Shown here one piece after another: positions 15,833 to 26,181 of a stretch of DNA of 64,000 nt. The notes beneath the pieces were generated by a model that made no database searches, had not been told where the DNA came from, and was given only the letters and a program-made list of their open reading frames with translations. The number at the start of each line of letters is the position of its first letter. The stretch's first letter is position 1. Source of the DNA: Streptomyces smaragdinus (GTDB taxonomy: Bacteria > Actinomycetota > Actinomycetes > Streptomycetales > Streptomycetaceae); assembly GCF_009604385.1 (NCBI RefSeq), contig NZ_WEGJ01000023.1, forward strand, positions 34,304-98,303. Reading direction: 5' to 3'. Made by a program: the position numbers and the translations under genes.

Positions 15833-16042
15833 GTCCGAAAGGCCCGGCGATCACCCGGCCTTTCGCCCCGGCGCGATAGGGCCGAAAGTCCCGGCCTTTG
15901 GTCCCGCCCTTCTTCTAATGAACCTAGTAGGCCCAAAAACGGCGTGTCCCACGCCACACGGGGATAAGGAAAAACGCCTTCCCGAAGGGACTTTCACCGC
16001 CCCCGCCGGGACCTTTATCGGCCCCGGTGGGACTTTGTACCC
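15833..16042. promoter_or_regulatory. Array of GGGACTTT-type palindromic boxes (DosR/DevR-like)
   Basis: At least six near copies of the 14-base pattern GGGMCTTTSGNCCC occur in 210 bases: 15833-15846 (minus), 15856-15869, 15879-15892 (minus, GGGACTTTCGGCCC), 15892-15905, 16008-16025 (longer spacing) and 16029-16042 (GGGACTTTGTACCC). A partial copy lies at 15987-16000. The consensus matches the core of the mycobacterial DosR/DevR box GGGACTTTAGTCCC. The array begins inside the 3' end of the RNA-ligase-like gene and runs into the spacer upstream of the M23 gene. A NarL/DevR-type regulator is inferred. Confidence 0.5.
15935..15955 (-). terminator. Terminator of the 2'-5' RNA ligase-like gene
   Basis: On the minus strand, GGCGTG-GGA-CACGCC is followed by G and five T residues. 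This is an intrinsic terminator about 60 bases past the stop codon at 16015. A weaker hairpin, CCTTC-GG-GAAGG plus TTTTT, lies just before it at about 15972-15990. Confidence 0.7.
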
Positions 16043-16581
16043 GCCCGCCCCAGGGGAAGCCGCTCCCGGAGCCCCCAGCTCGCCCCGTCCCAGGCGATCA
16101 GGTCGACGTGGCCCACCGGTGCCGTCAGCGGCAGCAGGGGCGCCAGCTCCCCCTCCAGGGCGTCGTACGCGGTCTCCCAGGTCGCGGGCCCCTCGTGGTT
16201 GGCGACCGTCAGATGCGGCTCCAGCCCCGCCGCCCCGAAGATCCCCCGGTACGGCACGGCCTCCGGCCACCGCTCCCGTACCGCCCGCGTCAGCTCCCGC
16301 AGGGGGTCCGCGGGCCGGGGGTCGAGGTAGAGCACCCCGGGGTAGCGCCGGAACTCCGCCAGCGTCAGCTCGAAGGCCGCGTGCCCCGCGACCAGGGCGG
16401 CGAGCTCGTCCCGTACAGCCCCGGTCAGCCGCGCCAGGGGCAGGAACGGGTAGAGCACCGTTACGTGCGCCGGGATCCCGGTCCGCACCAGGGGGTCGGC
16501 CACCGGCAGATACACGCTGAGCGCCGTGTCCCCCGGCACGTCGCCCCAGCCGCCGCTCATCAGCCCCGGATCCCCTGTCAC
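16015..16581 (-). CDS. 2'-5' RNA ligase / cyclic phosphodiesterase-like protein
   Basis: A protein of about 188 residues with the two-histidine 2H phosphoesterase motifs: HVTVLYPF near residues 39-46 and HLTVAN near 122-127. This spacing is typical of LigT and the 2'-5' RNA ligase superfamily. Its substrate is probably a 2',3'-cyclic or 2'-5'-linked nucleotide, but this cannot be fixed from sequence. The true start may be MSGGWGDVPGD a few residues in. It precedes clpC in the reverse direction and ends inside a cluster of DosR-like boxes. Confidence 0.8.
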   Translation of the reverse strand: MTGDPGLMSGGWGDVPGDTALSVYLPVADPLVRTGIPAHVTVLYPFLPLARLTGAVRDELAALVAGHAAFELTLAEFRRYPGVLYLDPRPADPLRELTRAVRERWPEAVPYRGIFGAAGLEPHLTVANHEGPATWETAYDALEGELAPLLPLTAPVGHVDLIAWDGASWGLRERLPLGRAGTKSHRGR

Positions 16582-16613
16582 CGCCGCAGGCTAGCTCCCG
16601 CCCCGGACACGCC

Positions 16614-16649
16614 GAAGGGCGCCTCCCCCGGTGGGGGGAGGCGCCCTTC
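16614..16649 (-). terminator. Terminator of clpC
   Basis: A perfect 16-base stem, GAAGGGCGCCTCCCCC (16614-16629) with GGGGGAGGCGCCCTTC (16634-16649), and a four-base loop. It lies about 18 bases beyond the clpC stop codon. Confidence 0.75.
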
Positions 16650-16666
16650 TGTGGCGCGACGGAGGC

Positions 16667-19192
<2,526 letters not shown>

Positions 19193-19408
19193 CGTTATCG
19201 CTCCTCAGAGCGGTCAGGCAGTAAAGGGGTCGGTCCCCTCCCTGTCCTTCCGCAGCTTAGTCCCGCAAGCGGGGACCGCTCATTCCAACTGCCGACACCC
19301 GGACACTGACTCCACGAGCCTCCTGCACCGAACAAGTCGACAACAGCTTGAACCTGATGGTGCGGAACGATGTTCCCCCAGGCCAGGCGAATACGCTGAT
19401 TGCCGCTA

Positions 19409-19422
19409 CGCCGTTGGCGAAC
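19409..19422 (-). promoter_or_regulatory. ClgR-like box upstream of clpC
   Basis: On the minus strand the sequence GTTCGCCAACGGCG matches the Streptomyces ClgR operator pattern GTTCGC-N5-GCG exactly. ClgR activates clp and lon genes. The rest of the 422-base spacer (19193-19614) holds no gene I can support; presumably the clpC promoter lies between this box and 19193. Confidence 0.6.
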
Positions 19423-19614
19423 GCCACCGCTGCTCCGGCGTCGGTCGCACCGCTCCCACTAGCCAAGTCTTACCCTCGCGGGGCCCGGCTCCATCCGATT
19501 TCCCGCAGGCTTCACTGCGCTACGGGCGAACAAGTTTCCGTTGCGATGATCGACGATGTGTGATCGGCCGGTACGTTGCGTAACCGTCACGGGGCCGTCG
19601 CCGTTGCTCCTGGC

Positions 19615-20169
19615 ATGACGCCGACCGCCCGCAGCGCCCCGCCCGTGTTCGCTCGGAGCGGTGCGCGGCCGTGCGCGGGGGGACCGCCGCAGGGGTACGC
19701 GTGCGATGTGCTCGTCGTGCCGGCCGCGGCGGGCTTCGCCGTGCTGGGGCGGCGGCTGCGGACCGGGCCGGTGGCGCTGACCGGGCGGCTGATGCGGTTC
19801 CTGGTGGCGCCGGGTGCCGCGGCGGAGGTGCCGGGGCTGCTGCGGTGGCTGGAGTGGGGGGATCTGCCGCTGGGGCTGGACGCCCGGCGGGCGGGGCCCG
19901 GGGAGTTCGCGGGGGCGGTGTGGCTGCGTCCGCCGGCGCCGGACCTGCTGCGGCGGCTGCCCGCGCCCGCGCTGGACGCGCGGGCCCAGACGCCGGATCT
20001 CGGCCGGATCGTGGGGGCGGCGGCGACCGCCTGCCACCGGCTGCTGCTATTCGGCGCCCTCGGGGGCGAGGCCCCGCGGGGGATCCGGGAAATGCCGCGG
20101 GGGCGCACTCTCGCCTTCGGCCGGGTTTCGGACCCGGGAAGGCAGGAAAGCGCCCCCTTGCCTGGCTGA
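19615..20169 (+). CDS. Hypothetical protein
   Basis: A 184-residue frame with very high GC3, opening at ATG 19615 (MTPTARSAPPVFARSG). It is rich in Leu, Ala, Gly and Arg. A central segment (DVLVVPAAAGFAVLGRRL, then GLLRWLEWGDLPLGLD) looks like a folded domain. No signal peptide, catalytic motif or family was recognised. It lies between clpC and lsr2 and converges on lsr2. An upstream TTG at 19576 is possible but lacks support. Confidence 0.6.
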   Translation: MTPTARSAPPVFARSGARPCAGGPPQGYACDVLVVPAAAGFAVLGRRLRTGPVALTGRLMRFLVAPGAAAEVPGLLRWLEWGDLPLGLDARRAGPGEFAGAVWLRPPAPDLLRRLPAPALDARAQTPDLGRIVGAAATACHRLLLFGALGGEAPRGIREMPRGRTLAFGRVSDPGRQESAPLPG

Positions 20170-20176
20170 GACGCCG

Positions 20177-20515
20177 TTACGCGAGACCGTGCGCCTTGTT
20201 GTAGGCCTCCTTGACCGAGGCCGGAACGCGGCCGCGGTCATTAACGTCGTGGCCGTTCTCCTTCGCCCAGGCGCGAATCTTCGCGGTGTCCTCGCCCGCG
20301 CCCGCGCCCGCCCGGCCCTTACGGCCGGCGCCGCCGCGTCCGCCGGTACGGCGACCGCTCTTCACGAAGGGCTCCAGCGCGCTGCGCAGCTTCTCCGCGT
20401 TGTCGTTGGTGAGGTCGATCTCGTAGCTCTTGCCGTCGAGCGCGAACGTCACGGTCTCGTCCGCCTCGCCGCCGTCGAGGTCGTCGACAAGAAGGACCTG
20501 AACCTTCTGTGCCAC
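20177..20515 (-). CDS. lsr2: Lsr2 nucleoid-associated xenogeneic silencer
   Basis: A 112-residue DNA-bridging protein that silences AT-rich and horizontally acquired genes. The N-terminal dimerisation and oligomerisation domain begins MAQKVQVLLVDDLDGGEADE and includes FALDGKSYEIDL. The linker is long and basic (GRRTGGRGGAGRKGRAGAG). The C-terminal DNA-binding domain has the RGR minor-groove motif in DRGRVPASVKEAY. It is longer in the linker than the lsrL-type paralogue at 9947. The 167-base upstream spacer is AT-rich for this genome, consistent with autoregulation. Confidence 0.97.
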   Translation of the reverse strand: MAQKVQVLLVDDLDGGEADETVTFALDGKSYEIDLTNDNAEKLRSALEPFVKSGRRTGGRGGAGRKGRAGAGAGEDTAKIRAWAKENGHDVNDRGRVPASVKEAYNKAHGLA

Positions 20516-20682
20516 CGGGCTTTCCTTTCATCGAAAACAACGAGTACGGCGAAAGCAAACCGCTTTTCCGGGAAAAACACAAACCCTGGCGCAGAACCTG
20601 CCTCAGGATTGCCCGGCAAAATCCGCGCGTTTCGGACATAGCGCACTGATTCCCGGTGATCTGCCGCGCCAATCGCACCGGA

Positions 20683-21213
20683 TCAATAGAGTTGCAGCAG
20701 CATCCGGCTGTTGCCCAGGGTGTTGGGCTTCACGCGCTCCAGCCCGAGGAACTCGGCAACACCCTCGTCATACGAACGCAACAGCTCGCCGTACACATCC
20801 GTATCAACGGGAGTCTCGCCGATCTCCGTGAAGCCGTGCTTCGCGAAGAAGTCCACCTCGAACGTCAGACAGAAAATGCGACGTACGCCCAGCCAGCGGG
20901 CGGTCTGCAGGAGCTTGTCGAGCAAAAGATGGCCGACACCGCTGCGCCGCACCGTGGGATCGACCGCAAGGGTGCGGACCTCGGCCAGATCTTCCCACAT
21001 CACATGCAGCGCACCGCAGCCGACCACCCGGCCGTCCTCGTCCCGTTCGGCCACCCAGAACTCCTGGATGTCCTCGTAAAGCGTGACCGTCGCTTTGTCG
21101 AGCAGCACCTTGCCCGCGTACGCGTCCAGCAGCCGGCGCAGCTCGCGCACGTCCGTGGTCCGGGCGCGGCGCACGGTGACCGAGGGGGTATAGCGGACCG
21201 GGGGGTTACTCAT
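20683..21213 (-). CDS. Short-form amino-acid N-acetyltransferase (ArgA-like GNAT)
   Basis: A 176-residue GNAT-fold enzyme, probably acetyl-CoA:glutamate N-acetyltransferase for arginine synthesis. The core carries the acetyl-CoA loop VDPTVRRSGVGHLLLDKLL near residues 94-112, and the C-terminal region FFAKHGFTEIGETPVDTDVY is characteristic of the short stand-alone ArgA proteins of actinobacteria. The kinase-like half of classical ArgA is absent, as expected for this type. It lies 9 bases downstream of a BlaI-type repressor gene and may share its transcript. Confidence 0.85.
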   Translation of the reverse strand: MSNPPVRYTPSVTVRRARTTDVRELRRLLDAYAGKVLLDKATVTLYEDIQEFWVAERDEDGRVVGCGALHVMWEDLAEVRTLAVDPTVRRSGVGHLLLDKLLQTARWLGVRRIFCLTFEVDFFAKHGFTEIGETPVDTDVYGELLRSYDEGVAEFLGLERVKPNTLGNSRMLLQLY

Positions 21214-21222
21214 GAACGGACG

Positions 21223-21684
21223 CTATCGCCCGTCGTCCGGCGGGGCCTCACCGGGGCCTTCCGGGGCCGGTCCCGGCTCATTCCCCAAGGCCGGGGCGGT
21301 GTCCTCATTCGGTGGGTCAATGGATACGACACGGATCGCGTCACGCAGGGCTTCGCGCTGTTCCGGGGACATCATGCCGAAGAAGGCGACCAGGGCCGCG
21401 GCGGGGTTGTCGCTGGCCGCCCAGGCTTCGTTCATCAGCGCCGCGGAGTAGGCCGGACGGGTGGACACGGCCTCATATCGATAAGCGCGGCCTTCGGTGC
21501 TGCGGCGGAGCCAGCCCTTTGTATGGAGGTTGTCCATCACGGTCATGACCGTGGTGTAAGCGATGGAACGATCCTGCTGGAGATCTTCCAGCACCTCCCG
21601 GACCGTGACCGGGCGGTTCCACTGCCAGACCCGGGTCATGACGGCGTCTTCGAGTTCTCCCAATGGGCGGACCACGCCGAGCAC
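21223..21684 (-). CDS. BlaI/MecI/CopY family transcriptional repressor
   Basis: A 153-residue repressor. The winged HTH covers LGELEDAVMTRVWQWNRPVT through SIAYTTVMTVMDNLHTKGWL, the family signature, followed by a C-terminal dimerisation helix region and a Pro/Glu-rich tail of about 35 residues. Family members are usually cut by a BlaR1/M56 sensor protease. No such partner lies next to it here; downstream is the GNAT gene instead. Targets are unknown, possibly its own transcript. Confidence 0.9.
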   Translation of the reverse strand: MLGVVRPLGELEDAVMTRVWQWNRPVTVREVLEDLQQDRSIAYTTVMTVMDNLHTKGWLRRSTEGRAYRYEAVSTRPAYSAALMNEAWAASDNPAAALVAFFGMMSPEQREALRDAIRVVSIDPPNEDTAPALGNEPGPAPEGPGEAPPDDGR

Positions 21685-21725
21685 GATACCGGGATCCCTC
21701 CAGGAATCCCGGCAATGTGGGCATA

Positions 21726-21908
21726 TCAGGTATCGCTGCTCTTCTGGCGGAGGGCCGCCGCCTGCGCCGCGGCGGCTTCCGCCTGGTCGAGGATTGCGTC
21801 TTCCTTGGCCTTGTTCGGGCCGCCCTGGCTCTTCACAATCCGCATGATGAGGAACACGAAGAAGATCGCCATCACGGTCGGCGGCACCAATGCGGAAACT
21901 ACGTCCAT
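21726..21908 (-). CDS. Small single-pass membrane protein
   Basis: A 60-residue protein from ATG 21908. A hydrophobic N-terminal helix, ALVPPTVMAIFFVFLIMRIV (residues 6-25), is followed by a charged, Ala-rich helix (KAKEDAILDQAEAAAAQAAAL). This topology suggests a membrane-anchored coiled segment. No family function is known. It lies 41 bases upstream of the BlaI gene on the same strand. Confidence 0.6.
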   Translation of the reverse strand: MDVVSALVPPTVMAIFFVFLIMRIVKSQGGPNKAKEDAILDQAEAAAAQAAALRQKSSDT

Positions 21909-22009
21909 GGGCTCAGGGTACGCGCCTTCCGGCGATGCCCCGGCGGGGCCCGCCCTTTGACGCGGACGCCCCGCCCGGGGGCCGGGCGGGGCGGTTGTTC
22001 CGTACGGAC

Positions 22010-22675
22010 TCAGGCGGTCAGGGCCTCGTCCGGCTCCACCGGGGGCGGCGGGGGCCGGCGGCGGCCCGGGGGGAAGACCTCGGCCGGTGTCGGCACCGGG
22101 CGGCGGCCCGGTTCGCCGCCGGGTGAGGGGTGCGGCTGTTGCTGGGGGGCCCGCGGCGCGGCGGGCTTCTGCGTCGTCTCCTCGGACATACGACCTCCCG
22201 GAAGTGCGATCAGCGGACGCCCGCGCGTGGCTGCGCGTACGGGCGGTACCCCCTGGGTCACCGCGTACCGCTGGGCCGCCGCACGCTCGCAGCGGCGCAG
22301 CAGGGCGCGGCGGCGGGCCGTCTCCGCCGCGCCGGCGGGCTGTGCCGTCAGCGTGCGCAGGGCGACCACGTCGCTCACCAGCGGCCGGTGGCCGTCGGCG
22401 AGCGCCTGCTCGAGCAATTCGGTGTAGCCGGCCGCGGCGCCCGGGAGGGCGGCGCGGTAGCGGCGCAGTTCGTCCGCGGTGAAGGCCGCCTTGCGCGCGG
22501 CCTCGCGGGTTGCCTCCGCCAGGTCGGCGAGCAGCCGCAGACACCGGTCGGCGAAGACCGCGTCCGATGACGCGGGGGGCTGCGGCTGGATGACTTGCGC
22601 CAGGGCTCGTCTGAGCGTGTGCAGCTCTTCGGGGCCCAGGAGCATGCCTCCCGTGGGTCCGTATGGCGTCGGCAT
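22010..22675 (-). CDS. Hypothetical helical protein with Pro/Arg-rich tail
   Basis: A 221-residue protein. Residues 12-160 are a Leu/Ala/Arg-rich helical domain (PEELHTLRRALAQVI; CLRLLADLAEATREAA). From about 165 there is a low-complexity Pro/Arg/Gln tail (APQQQPHPSPGGEPG; PPGRRRPPPPP). No signal peptide or catalytic motif is seen. GC3 is strong. The function is unknown; similar proteins occur near this locus in other Streptomyces. Confidence 0.65.
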   Translation of the reverse strand: MPTPYGPTGGMLLGPEELHTLRRALAQVIQPQPPASSDAVFADRCLRLLADLAEATREAARKAAFTADELRRYRAALPGAAAGYTELLEQALADGHRPLVSDVVALRTLTAQPAGAAETARRRALLRRCERAAAQRYAVTQGVPPVRAATRGRPLIALPGGRMSEETTQKPAAPRAPQQQPHPSPGGEPGRRPVPTPAEVFPPGRRRPPPPPVEPDEALTA

Positions 22676-22743
22676 AATCCGACTTTAGGCGGCCGGGGGG
22701 TTTTTGCCCGGGAGGCGCGCCACCGCCCCGGGCGGGGCTCCCG

Positions 22744-24264
22744 TCAGTGGGGGGAACGGGGGCGCCTCGTCATCGCCACCGTGACCGCGCCGAGGCCCAG
22801 GGCCGCCGCTGAGGCCGCTATCAGCCAGGGGAGGAGGCGGGAGGCCCCCGTGGGGGCCATGGAGCCCGAGGGGGGCGTTGTGGGCGGCGGGGAGGACGCC
22901 GGGGGCGACGGGGTGGGGGACGGGGACGTCGTCAGGACGCGGAGCGTCAGGGGGGCCGTGTCGTTCGACGGGGAGCCGTCCCGCGGGGGGAAGGACTCCA
23001 GGCCCAGGACCGTCACCCCGCCCGGCCCCGATCCTGCGGAGGCGGACGCGGGGGCGCCGGAGCGCGACGTGATCCGGATCCCGAACACCACCGTGTGCGA
23101 CGCCCCCGCCGGGAACACCTCCGGCAGCGGACACACGTACGACGACCCCGACCGCGCGCACCCCGCCCCCTCCGTGGGCGGGAGCAGCTGCGCCCCGGGA
23201 GGAGGCGAGACCCGGAACGACCCCGTGCCCCCCTCCACCGCCATCTCCCCCGGCCCCCCGTTCCGGACCCCCACCGCCAGCGGCACCGTCTCCCCGGGGA
23301 CCCCCGCGACCTCCCCGCCCAGCGCCTGGTAGTCCGCGCCCGCGGTGGTCCGCACGTCCACCCAGCCACCGTCCGGGGCGAAGCCGGAGTCCGTCACCGG
23401 GCGCAGGGTGAGCGCGGGGCCGGTGCCCCGTACGGAGAACGCCGCCGGGTCCTCCTCCGCCCACGGGTCCTCGCCGCCGGTCACCCACGCGTCGTACGAC
23501 ACCTGCCCGTACATCAGGTCCGACGCGGACGTGAAGCGCAGGGGCGCGGAGAACTCGTACGCGGCGGCCGGCGCCACCGGCGAGTCGAACACGCAGTACG
23601 CGGCGGCCGACGGCTCCCGCTTGTACACGCAGTTGGAGTACGCGGCCGCCAGCCGCAGCCCCGACGTCCCCGCGATGCGTACCCCGATGCCCTGCCCCGC
23701 GACCAGATCCCCGTGATTGGCGACCCCCGGCGTGACCTCGACGTCCGCCCCCGGCGCCAGCGAGCGGACCGTCGCGTGCGTCCGCTCGACCAGCACCGGC
23801 CGCCCCACCACCGCGTCCGTCCAGCCGCTGACGTCCGTCGCGTCCGCCGCCCGCGCGGTGAGCGCGATCGGGGCGGCCGCCCCGGGGCGTACGCCCGTGG
23901 AGCCGGTGAGCAGGAAGGGACGTACGACGGTGGGGCCGGCGACCGAGGGCCAGGAGCACGTGAAGACGTCCGCCGCCCGCGCGCACTGTCCGGTGTCCTC
24001 GGCCCGTACCGTCCCGGGCAGCGCGCTCGCGTCGACGACCAGCTCCACGGCGTGCGCGACGCTCGCGTCGACCCCCAGCCGCACCTCGAACGGCACCGCC
24101 GCGCCCCGCCCGTCCTCGGCGACGTACAGCGTCCCGGGCGCCGAGATGCTCAGCACCGGGTCGGCGGCGGCGGCGGGCGCCCAGGCGACGAAGGCGCAGA
24201 AGGCCAGCGCGGCGGTCACCGCCGCGAGTAGCCTCCCCGCCCGCTCGCGCATCGCTGTCCCCAA
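22744..24264 (-). CDS. Secreted surface protein with sortase-like C-terminal anchor
   Basis: A 506-residue exported protein. The signal peptide core LLAAVTAALAFCAFVAWAPAAA ends near residue 34. The body contains repeated beta-rich, DUF11/Ig-like segments with paired cysteines (CARAADVFTC, CARSGSSYVC). A Pro/Ser/Thr linker around 440-465 leads to MAPTG, a hydrophobic helix (LLPWLIAASAAALGLGAV) and a basic end (MTRRPRSPH). That layout is a cell-wall sorting signal; the motif resembles the LAXTG recognised by class E sortases, with Met in place of Leu. Covalent anchoring to peptidoglycan is therefore inferred, not certain. Confidence 0.7.
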   Translation of the reverse strand: MGTAMRERAGRLLAAVTAALAFCAFVAWAPAAAADPVLSISAPGTLYVAEDGRGAAVPFEVRLGVDASVAHAVELVVDASALPGTVRAEDTGQCARAADVFTCSWPSVAGPTVVRPFLLTGSTGVRPGAAAPIALTARAADATDVSGWTDAVVGRPVLVERTHATVRSLAPGADVEVTPGVANHGDLVAGQGIGVRIAGTSGLRLAAAYSNCVYKREPSAAAYCVFDSPVAPAAAYEFSAPLRFTSASDLMYGQVSYDAWVTGGEDPWAEEDPAAFSVRGTGPALTLRPVTDSGFAPDGGWVDVRTTAGADYQALGGEVAGVPGETVPLAVGVRNGGPGEMAVEGGTGSFRVSPPPGAQLLPPTEGAGCARSGSSYVCPLPEVFPAGASHTVVFGIRITSRSGAPASASAGSGPGGVTVLGLESFPPRDGSPSNDTAPLTLRVLTTSPSPTPSPPASSPPPTTPPSGSMAPTGASRLLPWLIAASAAALGLGAVTVAMTRRPRSPH

Positions 24265-24343
24265 AGCCTGTCATGTACGCACTGCCGTGCTGCTCGACAA
24301 GACTCCCACAGGGGGGCCGGGGTTGCCCCGGGGGTGAACGCCA

Positions 24344-25141
24344 CTACGTACGGGAGACGTTCCGTTCGTAGACGAGGCGCAGCCCGATCAGGGTGAGCCA
24401 GGGCTCGTGTTCGTCGATCACCGTCGAGTCGGCGAGCATCATCGGGGCGAGGCCGCCGGTGGCGATGACGGTGACGTCGTCGGGGTCGTCGGCGAGTTCG
24501 ACGGCCATCCGGTTGACGACGCCGTCGACCTGGCCCGCGAAGCCGTAGAGGATGCCGGACTGCATGGCCTCGACGGTGTTCTTGCCGATGACGCTGCGGG
24601 GGCGGGCGAGTTCGATCTTACGGAGCTGTGCGCCGCGCACGCCCAGGGCCTCGGTGGAGATCTCGATGCCCGGCGCGATGACACCGCCGACGTACTCGCC
24701 GCGCGAGCTCACCGCGTCGAACGTCGTCGCCGTACCGAAGTCGACGACCACGCACGGGCCGCCGTACAGCTCGATCGCGGCGAGGGCGTTGATGATGCGG
24801 TCGGCGCCGACCTCCTTGGGGTTGTCCATGAGGACCGGGACGCCCGTCTTCACGCCCGGCTCGACGAGGACGGAGGGCACATCGCCGTAGTAGCGGCGGG
24901 TGACCTCGCGCAGCTCGTGCAGGACGGCGGGGACGGTGGAACAGATGGCGATGCCGTGGATGTTGTCGCCGAGCTCCTCGCCGAGGAGGGGGTGCATGCC
25001 CATCAGGCCCTGGAGGAGGACGGCGAGTTCGTCGGCGGTACGGCGCGGATCGGTGGACACCCGCCAGTGCTCGACGATCTCGTCGCCGTCGAACAGGCCG
25101 AGGACGGTGTGGGTGTTGCCGACGTCGATGGTCAGCAGCAT
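24344..25141 (-). CDS. coaX: Type III pantothenate kinase
   Basis: Phosphorylates pantothenate, the first step of CoA synthesis. The 265-residue ASKHA-fold enzyme has the P-loop-like DVGNTHTVLGLFDGD near residue 6, the central DFGTATTFDAV, GGVIAPGIEIS, and the late TGGLAPMMLA. Length is normal. ATG 25141 overlaps the nadC stop codon (TGATG), so it is translationally coupled as the last gene of the panC-nadB-nadC-coaX run. Confidence 0.95.
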   Translation of the reverse strand: MLLTIDVGNTHTVLGLFDGDEIVEHWRVSTDPRRTADELAVLLQGLMGMHPLLGEELGDNIHGIAICSTVPAVLHELREVTRRYYGDVPSVLVEPGVKTGVPVLMDNPKEVGADRIINALAAIELYGGPCVVVDFGTATTFDAVSSRGEYVGGVIAPGIEISTEALGVRGAQLRKIELARPRSVIGKNTVEAMQSGILYGFAGQVDGVVNRMAVELADDPDDVTVIATGGLAPMMLADSTVIDEHEPWLTLIGLRLVYERNVSRT

Positions 25142-26181
25142 CAGGCGCGCTCCTCGCCCTCGCGGAGGTCCAGGCCGATGTCCAGGATCGGGGAGGAGTG
25201 GGTGAGGGCGCCCACCGCAAGGTAGTCCACGCCGGTCTCGGCGTACGCGCGGGCGTTGTCCAGGGTGAGCCGGCCGGAGGACTCCAGGACGGCGCGGCCG
25301 GCGACGAGGGCGACGGCCTCCTCGGTCTCGGCGGGGGTGAAGTTGTCCAGGAGGATCAGGTCGGCGCCGGCGTCGAGGGCCTCGCGGACCTGGTGCAGGG
25401 TGTCGACCTCGAGCTCGATGGGAAGGTCGGGGAACTCCTCGCGTACGGCCTTGAAGGCCTCCGCGACGCCGCCGGCGGCGATGACGTGGTTGTCCTTCAC
25501 CAGGGCGGCGTCGGACAGCGACATGCGGTGGTTGACGCCGCCGCCGGCCCGGACCGCGTACTTCTCCAGGGCGCGCAGGCCGGGGGTGGTCTTGCGGGTG
25601 TCGCGGACCTTCGCCTTCGTACCCTCCAGGGCGTCCGCCCAGCGGCGGGTGGCGGTGGCGATGCCGGAGAGGCGGCACAGGATGTTGAGGGCGCTGCGCT
25701 CGCCGGTGAGGAGGTCGCGGGTGCGGGTGCGGACGGTCAGCAGCTTCTGGCCGGCCGCGATCCGGTCGCCGTCGGCGACATGGCGCTCGACCTCCATCTC
25801 GTCCGTGCAGACGACGGACAGCACGGCCTCGGCGATGTGCAGGCCGGCGACGACGCCGTCCTCGCGGGCGGTGAAGTCGCCGGTCGCGAAGGCGTCCTCG
25901 GGGATCGTCGCGACGGTGGTGACGTCCACGCCGTTGTCGAGGTCCTCCTCGATGGCGAGGTGGGCGATGTCCTCGACCAGGACGGGGTCCAGGCCCGCGT
26001 CGGCGAGGATCTCCGCGAGGTCCTCGTCCAGACCGCAGGTCAGGGGGTCGTGCTCGTACATGTCGTCGCCCGCCGAGCATCCGCAGCCGTCGCCGCAGCC
26101 GCCGCCGTCGGCGGGGGCGCCGCCGATGGGGAGGAGGGTCAGCTCTACGGGCTGGGGTCGGCCGGGGGTCGGGCTGGTCAC
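25141..26181 (-). CDS. nadC: Nicotinate-nucleotide pyrophosphorylase (quinolinate phosphoribosyltransferase)
   Basis: Converts quinolinate and PRPP to nicotinate mononucleotide in NAD synthesis. The 346-residue protein carries DTRKTTPGLRALEKYAV, AGGGVNHRMSLSD, IELEVDTLHQV and LILLDNF, all typical NadC motifs. It has an unusual N-terminal extension of roughly 55 residues containing the cysteine cluster GGCGDGCGCSAG, which could bind a metal; this is not part of the catalytic core. The GTG start at 26181 overlaps the nadB stop by four bases. Confidence 0.95.
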   Translation of the reverse strand: MTSPTPGRPQPVELTLLPIGGAPADGGGCGDGCGCSAGDDMYEHDPLTCGLDEDLAEILADAGLDPVLVEDIAHLAIEEDLDNGVDVTTVATIPEDAFATGDFTAREDGVVAGLHIAEAVLSVVCTDEMEVERHVADGDRIAAGQKLLTVRTRTRDLLTGERSALNILCRLSGIATATRRWADALEGTKAKVRDTRKTTPGLRALEKYAVRAGGGVNHRMSLSDAALVKDNHVIAAGGVAEAFKAVREEFPDLPIELEVDTLHQVREALDAGADLILLDNFTPAETEEAVALVAGRAVLESSGRLTLDNARAYAETGVDYLAVGALTHSSPILDIGLDLREGEERA

